Of a DNA stretch of 7,150 nt, positions 1-7,150 are shown in pieces. Numbering within the stretch: position 1 is the first letter of the stretch; each line of letters starts with the position of its first letter. Source of the DNA: an uncultured Agathobaculum sp. (GTDB lineage: Bacteria > Bacillota > Clostridia > Oscillospirales > Butyricicoccaceae). Both the position numbers and the translations under genes were made by a program. Location of the stretch: the NCBI GenBank assembly GCA_944380945.1, contig CALWJG010000078.1, positions 1 to 7,150 on the forward strand, written 5' to 3'. The notes beneath the pieces are model-generated. The model had not been told where the DNA came from and ran no database searches. It was given only the letters and a program-made list of their open reading frames with translations.

Positions 1-224
1 CATGCTTCGCCCTCATGGTGATGATGCTCGTGGTGCTCGTGGCCGCAGCCGCACGCTTCACCCTCGTGGTGGTGATGGGTCTGCGCCGGTTCGGAAAAAT
101 GCGCTTCCTTATGGGAATGTTCTGCCGGCATATCGGCTGTTTTTGCATCGAAATGGGGGATGGCATGCGGTTCTGCCTGCGGTTCTGCAGTGCAAACGGC
201 CGTGCGGTTCGATTCGCTCGCCAT
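1..224 (-). CDS. His/Cys-rich metal-binding protein, N-terminal part (runs off window)
   Basis: Only the first 74 codons are in the window; the gene continues past the left edge. The start is ATG 224, preceded by AGGAGG with a 7-nt gap. The visible protein has no signal peptide or membrane segment. Residues 1-49 are Ala/Glu/Pro-rich with scattered His (20, 24, 36, 38, 42). Residues 50-74 are dense in likely metal ligands: four His, then EGEACGCG, HEHHE, four His, then EGEA, with the HHHHEGEA unit repeated 17 residues apart. His/Cys tails of this kind occur at the N-termini of heavy-metal P-type ATPases, cation-diffusion facilitators and some ArsR-type regulators or metal chaperones; which one this is cannot be told without the rest. 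The ArsR/SmtB-type operator in front supports a metal-homeostasis role. The reading frame and metal-binding character are seen directly; transport or resistance is inferred. Confidence 0.8.
   Translation of the reverse strand, partial: MASESNRTAVCTAEPQAEPHAIPHFDAKTADMPAEHSHKEAHFSEPAQTHHHHEGEACGCGHEHHEHHHHEGEA
3..77 (-). repeat. 17-residue His/Cys coding repeat
   Basis: Within the partial gene, the unit HHHHEGEACGCGHEHHE (residues 50-66) is followed directly by HHHHEGEA (residues 67-74), and the window edge cuts the next codon. The two copies use partly different synonymous codons (for example GGT/GGC for Gly and GCG/GCA for Ala), so this is not a very fresh duplication. The array may continue outside the window. 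Confidence 0.75.
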
Positions 225-231
225 GTGATCG

Positions 232-237
232 CCTCCT
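232..237 (-). promoter_or_regulatory. Ribosome-binding site of the His-rich gene
   Basis: Perfect AGGAGG on the minus strand, 7 nt upstream of ATG 224. It fixes the start codon of the partial His-rich gene and predicts strong translation. Confidence 0.85.
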
Positions 238-244
238 GCACAAT

Positions 245-264
245 ATATGAACAGTTGCTCATAT
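245..264 (-). promoter_or_regulatory. ArsR/SmtB-type operator (imperfect 20-bp inverted repeat)
   Basis: On the plus strand this reads ATATGAACAGTTGCTCATAT. Eight of ten base pairs of the two half-sites are symmetric. It fits the ATGAACA-nn-TGTTCAT pattern known for metal-sensing ArsR/SmtB repressors (SmtB, CzrA, ZiaR types). It lies just downstream of the predicted -10 element and near the expected start of transcription, where a bound repressor would block the polymerase. Extra TTCAT half-sites continue to about position 281. The regulator itself is not in the window; it could be encoded farther along the same operon. The sequence match is seen; the identity of the regulator and metal is inferred. 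Confidence 0.75.
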
Positions 265-276
265 GTTCATGTATTC

Positions 277-305
277 ATATTAAGTCACGCCGCCCGATTT
301 GTCAA
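277..305 (-). promoter_or_regulatory. Sigma-A promoter of the His-rich gene
   Basis: On the minus strand a perfect -35 TTGACA (305-300) is followed by a 17-bp spacer and a -10 TAATAT (282-277). Transcription should start near 270, giving a leader of about 45 nt that includes the operator and the ribosome-binding site. The promoter begins about 30 bp beyond the terminator of the DUF362 gene, so this gene is a separate transcription unit. Confidence 0.8.
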
Positions 306-334
306 GGGGGAGTTTCGCAAAATCTGCACAAAAG

Positions 335-360
335 AAAAAGCCGCCTTTTGGCGGCTTTTT
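335..360 (-). terminator. Bidirectional intrinsic terminator
   Basis: GCCGCC (340-345) and GGCGGC (350-355) form a 6-bp GC stem around a 4-nt loop. Five A on one side and five T on the other extend the pairing to 11 bp, so both strands have a U-tract. On the minus strand it ends the DUF362 transcript, about 100 nt after its stop codon. The DNA between the stop and the terminator (361-460) shows no gene or convincing site. Confidence 0.9.
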
Positions 361-460
361 GAAATAAAAGTCTTCACTCCGCAGGCATGCAGCGCAAGAC
401 AGCCCGCGGCGGCGATCATTTCATGCGTGCAAGCGTGCTTTCAGTCGAAAGGCCGCTCGC

Positions 461-1582
461 TCAGATCTTGATGAGCTCATACCGGCGCGTGCCGATGCCG
501 AGCTTTTCCGCGTGCTCGAGCGCGGCCTGCCAGTTGGTGTCCGGGTGCACGGCGTGGAAGTGGTCGTCCGGATCGTCGATGTGGTGGTGCTCGTGCTCGT
601 CGCACAGCAGGCTCGCCGGGTTGACCGGCGCGGCGTTGACCGCATCCGCGCACGCCTGATCGAGCGCGACCGGGTCAAAGGACGCGAACATGCCGATATT
701 CGGCACGATCGCCACATCGTTTTCCGCGTGGCAGTCGCAGTTGGGCGATACGTCGATCACGAGCGAGATGTGGAAACACGGCCGGCCGTCCACGACCGCC
801 TTGGTGTACTCCGCGATCTTGCGGTTGAGCACGATGTTGGACTCGTCAAAGCCGCAGCTGACCGCGTCGGTCGGGCACACGCCGATGCAGCGGCCGCAGC
901 CGACGCATTTGTCGTGGTCGATGTGCGCCTTTTTGTCCGTGATGGTGATGGCGCTGTGCGCGCAGATGCGGGTGCACATGCCGCAGCCCACGCAGGGGCC
1001 CTGATCCACCTGCGGTTTGCCCGCGTTGTGCTGCTCCATCTTGCCCGCGCGCGAGCCGCAGCCCATGCCGATGTTCTTGAGCGCGCCGCCGAAGCCCGCG
1101 TTTTCGTGGCCCTTGAAGTGGTTCAGCGAGATGAACACGTCCGCATCCATGATGGCCTGGCCGATCTTGGCCTCCTTGACGTATTCGCCGCCCTCGACCG
1201 GCACATAGGCCTCGTCCGTGCCCTTGAGGCCGTCCGCAATGATGACGTGGCAGCCGGTGGAGAAGGGCGAGAAGCCGTTGAGATAGGCGGAATCCAGATG
1301 ATCGAGCGCGTTTTTGCGCCCGCCGACGTACAGGGTGTTGCAGTCGGTCAGAAAGGGTTTGCCGCCGCGCTCGCGGACAAAATCCGCCACGGTCTTGGCC
1401 CAGTTCGGCCGCAGGAAGGCGAGGTTGCCCGGCTCGCCGAAGTGGATCTTGATGGCGGTGAACTTCTTGTCAAAGTCGATCTCGCCCATGCCCGCGGTTT
1501 TCATCAGGCGGGTGAGCTTCTGCTGCAGATTCTCGTGCAGCGTTGCGCGGAAATCCGCAAAGTATACCTTGGCTTTTTCCAT
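461..1582 (-). CDS. DUF362 protein with two 4Fe-4S clusters
   Basis: 373 aa. The start is ATG 1582 (MEKAKVYF), with AGGAAAGGA at 1601-1593 ten nt upstream. A longer in-frame TTG start at 1651 is rejected because that TTG is part of the -35 promoter element. Residues about 40-185 are the first part of the DUF362 domain (KIHFGEPGN, SLNHFKGHENAGFGGALKNIGMGCGSR). A bacterial ferredoxin insert follows: Cys197/200/203/207 and Cys226/229/232/236, each CxxCxxCxxxC. The first cluster has Ala where Pro usually follows the last Cys. The DUF362 domain resumes at about 265-373, with Cys282/Cys284 and an end with the usual HPDTNW...LEHAEKLGIG pattern. No signal peptide or membrane span is seen, so it should be cytosolic. 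The family is known as iron-sulfur proteins of unknown reaction; an electron-transfer or reductase role is inference. Residues 327-347 are unusually rich in His and Asp. It has its own promoter and terminator, so it is probably monocistronic. Confidence 0.93.
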   Translation of the reverse strand: MEKAKVYFADFRATLHENLQQKLTRLMKTAGMGEIDFDKKFTAIKIHFGEPGNLAFLRPNWAKTVADFVRERGGKPFLTDCNTLYVGGRKNALDHLDSAYLNGFSPFSTGCHVIIADGLKGTDEAYVPVEGGEYVKEAKIGQAIMDADVFISLNHFKGHENAGFGGALKNIGMGCGSRAGKMEQHNAGKPQVDQGPCVGCGMCTRICAHSAITITDKKAHIDHDKCVGCGRCIGVCPTDAVSCGFDESNIVLNRKIAEYTKAVVDGRPCFHISLVIDVSPNCDCHAENDVAIVPNIGMFASFDPVALDQACADAVNAAPVNPASLLCDEHEHHHIDDPDDHFHAVHPDTNWQAALEHAEKLGIGTRRYELIKI

Positions 1583-1592
1583 AGGGGGAACA

Positions 1593-1601
1593 TCCTTTCC
1601 T
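1593..1601 (-). promoter_or_regulatory. Ribosome-binding site of the DUF362 gene
   Basis: AGGAAAGGA on the minus strand, 10 nt before ATG 1582. It supports the short start over the upstream TTG. Confidence 0.6.
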
Positions 1602-1621
1602 GTCCGGTTTCTGGTGTTTTT

Positions 1622-1651
1622 ATCATAGCACAGCGCCGCGCTGGCCGTCAA
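1622..1651 (-). promoter_or_regulatory. Sigma-A promoter of the DUF362 gene (extended -10)
   Basis: On the minus strand, -35 TTGACG (1651-1646), an 18-bp spacer, and -10 TATGAT (1627-1622) preceded by TGC, an extended -10. Transcription should start near 1615, giving a leader of roughly 33 nt. The spacer holds a 13-bp palindrome, CAGCGCCGCGCTG (1631-1643), which could be an operator or chance in GC-rich DNA. Confidence 0.72.
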
Positions 1652-1667
1652 CAGACAGGCGGGCGGC

Positions 1668-2783
1668 TCACAGCAGGCCCAGCAGCGCCGCCGCTGCGCT
1701 GAGCACCGCGAGCCCCGCGGCGTTCGCCGCCGTGAACACGGCGAGATAGCGCGGCAGCGAGGCGTGCTCGGCGCGCAGGTAGAGCTTGAGCGAGATCAGG
1801 CTGGCCAGCGAAGCGATCGGCGTGCCCAGCCCGCCGATGTTGACGCCCGCGAGCAGCGCGCGCCAGTTATCCGTAAACCCGGCGAGCAGCACAGCCGCGG
1901 GCACGTTGCTGATCACCTGACTGGCGAGCAGCGAGGTGCCGTAGGCGCCGGCGCGCATCAGGCTTTCGAGCGCGGCGCGCACCGCCTCGATGCGGCCGAC
2001 GTTGCCCGCAAAGACAAAAAAGCACACAAAGGTCGCGAGCAGCGCGTAATCCACCTGCCGGAACAGCCCCCGCGCGCACAAAAGCAGGCACAGCGCGACG
2101 ATCGCGGTCAGGATCAGGTAATGCAGCACATGCACGACCGAGAGCAGGCACAGCGCGAACAGCCCGCACAGCAGCGCGAACAGCCGCGGCTGCGTGATGT
2201 GGGCGCGCTCCGGGAAGGAGATCTCGACCGTCCCGCCGCGCGTGGCGAGCGCCGCGGCCGCGAGCGCGAGCAGGCTGATGAGCGCCGGCGGCAGCACGAC
2301 CGACAGGAAATCCCCGAGCGGCAGCGCAAACGCCGAGCACAAAAACAGGTTCTGTGGGTTGCCGACCGGCGTCGCCATGCTGCCGAGGTTGGCGGCCAGC
2401 GTCTGCAGCACGACCACGCGGATGAGCGCCTCCGGCCGGCCGATGTGGCCGAGCACGAGCACGCTGAACGGCACAAAGGTCAAAAGCGCCACGTCGTTGG
2501 TCACCAGCATGGAGGTGAAAAAGGGCAGCAGCACCAGCACAAGGTACAGCACGCGCAGCGGGCGGCGGCCGCTCAGCAGCCGCTGCGCGAGCAGCGCGAA
2601 CAGGCCGCACTGCTGCAGCCCCGCCACCACCGCCATCAGGCAGAACAGCAGGCAGAGCACGCGCAGGTCGATGTAATCCGCGTAGCCCGCGTCGGGCGGC
2701 ACGGCGAGCATGGAGAGCAGCGCGCAGCAGAACGAGATGGTCAGCACGGCCTCCCGCCGCGCAAAAGCAAACAGGGTGCGCAC
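1668..2783 (-). CDS. ArsB/NhaD-type (ion transporter superfamily) membrane permease
   Basis: 371 aa from GTG 2783. Almost the whole chain is hydrophobic, with about ten probable membrane segments (for example near 12-30, 38-56, 76-112, 158-182, 200-236, 247-262, 284-303, 345-371). It shows the two-fold repeat of the family: first half SMLVTNDVALLTFVPF (91-106) and GNPQNLF (141-147); second half SQVISNVPAAVLLA (288-301) and GVNIGGLGTPIASLAS (313-328). These re-entrant motifs are typical of the ArsB/NhaD/SLC13-like group, which moves arsenite, Na+/H+ or organic anions. The substrate here cannot be read from sequence. An in-frame ATG at 2888 would give 406 aa, but that extension is polar, Arg-rich and runs through a strong hairpin, so GTG 2783 is preferred. 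The gene lies downstream of carB with no visible promoter of its own, suggesting expression by read-through. No terminator was seen in the short gap to the DUF362 promoter. Confidence 0.87.
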   Translation of the reverse strand: MRTLFAFARREAVLTISFCCALLSMLAVPPDAGYADYIDLRVLCLLFCLMAVVAGLQQCGLFALLAQRLLSGRRPLRVLYLVLVLLPFFTSMLVTNDVALLTFVPFSVLVLGHIGRPEALIRVVVLQTLAANLGSMATPVGNPQNLFLCSAFALPLGDFLSVVLPPALISLLALAAAALATRGGTVEISFPERAHITQPRLFALLCGLFALCLLSVVHVLHYLILTAIVALCLLLCARGLFRQVDYALLATFVCFFVFAGNVGRIEAVRAALESLMRAGAYGTSLLASQVISNVPAAVLLAGFTDNWRALLAGVNIGGLGTPIASLASLISLKLYLRAEHASLPRYLAVFTAANAAGLAVLSAAAALLGLL

Positions 2784-2793
2784 GAAACAGATA

Positions 2794-2800
2794 TTCCTTT
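2794..2800 (-). promoter_or_regulatory. Probable ribosome-binding site of the transporter
   Basis: AAAGGAA on the minus strand, 10 nt before GTG 2783. The alternative starts, GTG 2810 and ATG 2888, have no comparable site, so this element decides the start. The spacing is slightly long, hence moderate confidence. Confidence 0.5.
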
Positions 2801-2818
2801 CTTTCCAAACACATGAAA

Positions 2819-2857
2819 GCGACCGGCAGGCCCTTTGCAGCGGCGCCTGCCGGTCGC
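2819..2857 (-). terminator. 13-bp hairpin after carB: terminator or attenuator
   Basis: GCGACCGGCAGGC (2819-2831) pairs perfectly with GCCTGCCGGTCGC (2845-2857) across a 13-nt loop. On the minus strand it lies about 40 nt after the carB stop and is followed by TTTCATGTGTTT, an interrupted U-tract. It may end most carAB transcripts while letting some continue into the transporter, or it may mainly protect the 3' end of the message. The stem is seen directly; the strength of termination is inferred. Confidence 0.6.
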
Positions 2858-2894
2858 GGCGGTTCCGGTTTGCGGCGGCGGGCCGCATGACCGG

Positions 2895-5800
2895 TCAGAT
2901 CTTGTTGATGTCCACCATTTCCAGATTCTCGATGCGGATGTCGCCCTCCAGGCAGCGCAGCAGCGCGGAGGCGGTGTCGATCGAGGTCAGGCAGGGGATG
3001 GCGCGCTCCACCGCGGTGCGGCGGATGTGCACCGAGCCCAGCTCGGGATGGCGGCCCTTGACCGAGGTGGCGACGACGTAGTCGATCTTGCCGGACTCGA
3101 TCAGGTCGATGATATTGGGCGAAGGCTCGTCCACGTTGCGGATCGCGTTGGCCGCGACCATGTGGCGGTTGAGCACGTTCGCCGTGCCGCTGGTGGCGTA
3201 GATGTCAAAGCCGAGGGCTTCAAACCGCTCGCCGATGCGGATGGCTTCCTGCTTGTCCGAATCGCGCACGGAGATCAGCACCGCGCCCTTCTTCTTCATC
3301 TGGAAGCCCGCGCCGGTCAGGCCCTTGAGCAGCGCCTCGCGGAAGGACTGGGACACGCCCAGCACCTCGCCGGTGGACTTCATTTCCGGCCCCAGCTGGG
3401 TGTCGAGGTCGCGCAGCTTCTGGAACGAGAACACAGGCACCTTGACCGCGTAGTAATCGCCCTCCGGGTGCAGGCCGGTGCCGCAGCCCATGTCGCGCAG
3501 CTTTTCGCCGAACATGCAGCGGGTGGCCAGATCGACCATGGGCACGCCGGTCACCTTGGAGATATAAGGCACGGTGCGCGACGAGCGCGGGTTGACCTCG
3601 ATGACGTACACCTGATCGTTGTACAGCACGAACTGGATGTTGACCAGACCGAGGACCGCCAGATTCTTTGCCAGCGCCTCGGTGTAGCGGATGATGGTCT
3701 CCTTGTGCTTGGGCTCGATGTTGATGGACGGATAGATGGAGATCGAGTCGCCCGAGTGCACGCCCGCGCGCTCAAAGTGCTCCATGATGCCGGGGATGAG
3801 GATGTCGTCGCCGTCGCAGATGGCGTCGACCTCGATCTCGCGGCCCATCATATACTTATCGACCAGCACCGGGTTCTCGACCTTGTCGCGGGTGATGACC
3901 TGCATGAATTCACGCACGTCCTCCTCCTTGTAGGCGATCTCCATGCCCTGACCGCCCAGCACATAGGACGGGCGCACGAGCACCGGATAGCCCAGCTGGT
4001 CGGCCGCCTGAACGGCCTCCTCCTCGGTCATGACCGTGTGGCCCGCCGGACGCGGGATGCCGCACTTCTCGAGGATGACGTCGAACTTTTCGCGGTCCTC
4101 GGCCGCGTCGATGCTCCACGCGGGGGTGCCGAGGATCGGGATGCCGAGCTTTTCGATGTGCGCGGCGAGGTTGATCGCGGTCTGGCCGCCGAACTGCACG
4201 ATGGCAAAGTCCGGCTTTTCGGCCTCGACCACGCCGGTCACGTCTTCGGGCGTCAGCGGCTCGAAATACAGGCGGTCGGCCGTGTCAAAGTCAGTGGACA
4301 CGGTCTCCGGGTTGTTGTTGATGATGACGGTCTCGCAGCCGAGCGCCTGCAGCGCCCAGACCGCGTGCACCGAGCAGTAGTCGAACTCGATGCCCTGACC
4401 GATGCGGATCGGGCCCGAGCCCAGAACGAGCACCTTTTTCTTGCCGGAGGCGGGCTTGACCTCGGTCTCCTCATCATAGGTGGAGTAGTAGTACGGGGTC
4501 TCGGCCTCGAACTCGGCCGCGCAGGTGTCTACCATCTTGTAGACCGGCGGGCGCATGACGGCGGAGATGTCCTTGCCGGACAGCTGGACGATCGTCTTGT
4601 CGAGGAAGCCCATCTTCTTGGCGCGGATATACAGATCCTTGTCGATCGTATCCGCCGCAGCCAGTTCCTTCTCCATGTCGATGATGTTCTGGAACTTGTG
4701 CAGGAAGAAGGTGTCCATGGTGGTGATCTGGTGGATCTCCTCGATGGTCATGATGCCGCGGCGCAGCGCCTCGCAGATGTGGAACAGGCGCTGGTCGTCC
4801 GTACGGGCGACGCCCTTCTTGATCTCCGCGTCGGTCTGGGACTGGATGTGCGGGGCGATCATGCTCTCGAGCTTGATCTCGCAGCCGCGCACGGCCTTCA
4901 TCAGCGCGCCTTCGAAGCTGTTGTCGATGGCCATGACCTCGCCGGTGGCCTTCATCTGGGTGCCGAGGGTGTTGTCCGCATACACGAACTTGTCAAACGG
5001 CCAGCGCGGGAACTTGACCACGCAGTAGTCGATGGTCGGCTCGAAGCAGGCCTTGGTCTTTTTGGTGACCGCGTTGGTGATCTCGTCCAGACCGTAGCCG
5101 ACCGCGATCTTGGCGGTCACCTTGGCGATCGGGTAGCCGGTCGCCTTGGAAGCCAGCGCGGACGAACGGGACACGCGGGGGTTGACCTCGATGACCGCGT
5201 ACTCGAAGGATTCCGGATTGAGCGCGAACTGCACGTTGCAGCCGCCCTCGATGCCCAGCTCGGTGATGATGTTGAGCGCCGAGGTGCGCAGCATCTGGTA
5301 TTCCTTGTCGCACAGCGTCTGGCTGGGCGCAACGACGACCGAGTCGCCCGTGTGCACGCCGACCGGGTCGACGTTTTCCATATTACAGATCGTGATCGCG
5401 TTGCCCTTGGCGTCGCGCATGACCTCGTATTCGATTTCCTTCCAGCCCGCGATGCACTTCTCGACCAGGATCTCGTCCACACGGGAGTACATGATGCCGG
5501 TCGCGGCGATCTCGCGCAGCTCGTCCCAGGTGTAGGCGATGCCGCCGCCCGTGCCGCCGAGGGTGTACGCCGGGCGGATGATGACCGGCAGGCCGATCTC
5601 ACGGGTGAAGTCGACCGCGTCCTCGACCGTGTGCACGACCTTGGAGGCGATGCACGGCTCGCCGATCTTCTCCATCGTGTCCTTGAACATCTGGCGGTCC
5701 TCCGCCTTGGCGATGGTATCCGGCTTGGCGCCCAGCAGCTTGACGCCCATCTGATCGAGGAAGCCGCTCTCGCACAGCTCCATGGCGAGGTTGAGGCCGG

Positions 5801-6079
5801 TCTGGCCGCCCAGATTGGGCAGCAGCGAGTCCGGGCGCTCCTTCTTGATGATCTGCTGCACGGCCTCGACGGTCATGGGCTCGATGTAGACCTTGTCCGC
5901 CATGGCCTTGTCGGTCATGATGGTCGCGGGGTTGGAGTTGACGAGCACGACCTCCAGACCCTCCTCGCGCAGCGCGCGGCAGGCCTGCGTGCCCGCGTAG
6001 TCGAACTCGGCCGCCTGGCCGATGACGATCGGGCCGGAGCCCAGCACCATTACCTTGTGAATATCCTTACGAAGCGGCA

Positions 6080-6080
<1 letters not shown>
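2895..6080 (-). CDS. carB: Carbamoyl-phosphate synthase large subunit
   Basis: 1061 aa, full length for the family. It makes carbamoyl phosphate from bicarbonate, ammonia delivered by CarA and two ATP, in the cytosol, for pyrimidine and arginine synthesis. Two homologous halves are clear. The first has GSGPIVIGQAAEFDYAGTQA (14-33), the ATP-grasp motif RPAYTLGGTGGG (169-180) and EVNPRVSRSSALASKATG (298-315). The second has GSGPIRIGQGIEFDYCSVHA (554-573), RPSYVLGGQGMEIAY (703-717) and EVNPRSSRTVPYISKVTG (828-845). The oligomerisation region lies between them (about 400-545). Residues about 932-1045 are the MGS-like allosteric domain (SVRDSDK, ATSGTA), followed by a short tail. The ATG shares its A with the carA stop (TAATG), and GGGGG nine nt upstream inside carA can serve as ribosome-binding site, so translation is coupled. 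Two positions matching E. coli nucleotide-binding residues in the MGS domain differ. No frameshift or missing core motif was seen. Confidence 0.98.

Positions 6081-7150
<1,070 letters not shown>

Noticed and set aside
255..283. A plus-strand promoter (TTGCTC, 17 bp, TATTAA) opposite the metal gene promoter
   Set aside because: The -35 match is poor, no plus-strand gene follows, and a terminator active on both strands lies just downstream.
15..362. Plus-strand open frame covering the left metal gene and its promoter
   Set aside because: It is the antisense of the His-rich coding frame, then runs through a promoter, operator and terminator. No plausible ribosome-binding site or motif.
1583..1651. 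TTG 1651 start giving a 396-aa DUF362 protein
   Set aside because: The TTG is the first three bases of the -35 element and the added residues do not resemble the family. ATG 1582 has a ribosome-binding site.
512..1702. A 396-codon plus-strand open frame opposite the DUF362 gene
   Set aside because: Same codon-aligned shadow effect. The minus strand carries clear ferredoxin motifs with its own promoter, ribosome-binding site and terminator.
1764..2816. A 350-codon plus-strand open frame opposite the transporter
   Set aside because: The product is an Arg/Gln/His/Ala-rich chain, typical antisense of a Leu/Ala-rich membrane protein, with no ribosome-binding site or known domain.
2784..2888. ATG 2888 start giving a 406-aa transporter
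   Set aside because: The extension is Arg-rich and lies over the 13-bp hairpin with no ribosome-binding site. GTG 2783 with AAAGGAA upstream gives an N-terminus leading straight into the first membrane segment.
2888..2897. 10-bp palindrome TGACCGGTCA at the carB stop codon
   Set aside because: Short, includes the stop codon, and is likely by chance in GC-rich DNA. No sign that it is a regulator site.

Overview
The window is about 7.15 kb of GC-rich DNA with five protein genes, all on the minus strand. Read in transcription order (right to left) they are carA (5' end cut by the window edge), carB, an ArsB/NhaD-type membrane transporter, a DUF362 protein with two 4Fe-4S clusters, and the start of a histidine-rich metal-binding protein that runs off the left edge. 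No rRNA, tRNA, CRISPR array or insertion sequence was seen. The organism is probably a GC-rich member of the Clostridia, perhaps Oscillospirales. That rests on the style of the CarAB proteins, the DUF362-ferredoxin protein, strong Shine-Dalgarno sequences and consensus sigma-A promoters. It is inference, since no marker gene is present.

Right part (2895-7150): carA and carB encode the small and large subunits of glutamine-hydrolysing carbamoyl-phosphate synthetase. The carA stop and carB start share one base (TAATG), so the two are translationally coupled. The enzyme makes carbamoyl phosphate for pyrimidine and arginine synthesis. CarB is full length (1061 aa), with two ATP-grasp halves and a C-terminal MGS-like regulatory domain. 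The window does not show whether the pair is controlled by pyrimidines or by arginine.

Middle (1668-2894): after carB comes a perfect 13-bp hairpin with a poor U-tract, then the transporter, which best starts at GTG 2783. No promoter is visible in the short gap between hairpin and transporter. Read-through from carAB is therefore the simplest way to express it, and its substrate is unknown.

Left part (1-1667): the DUF362 gene has its own promoter (TTGACG, 18 bp, TGCTATGAT) and ends at a clean bidirectional terminator (335-360). Immediately beyond lies a second promoter (TTGACA, 17 bp, TAATAT) with an ArsR/SmtB-type metal-sensor operator just downstream of it. This promoter drives a gene with a strong AGGAGG ribosome-binding site whose product begins with a His/Cys-rich segment containing a 17-residue repeat. 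This looks like the start of a metal-responsive (probably zinc/cadmium/cobalt-type) efflux or resistance unit, and it is the most interesting part of the window.

All five genes lack TTA, CTA and TCA codons completely, which explains the very long open frames on the opposite strand. Those are judged to be shadows.
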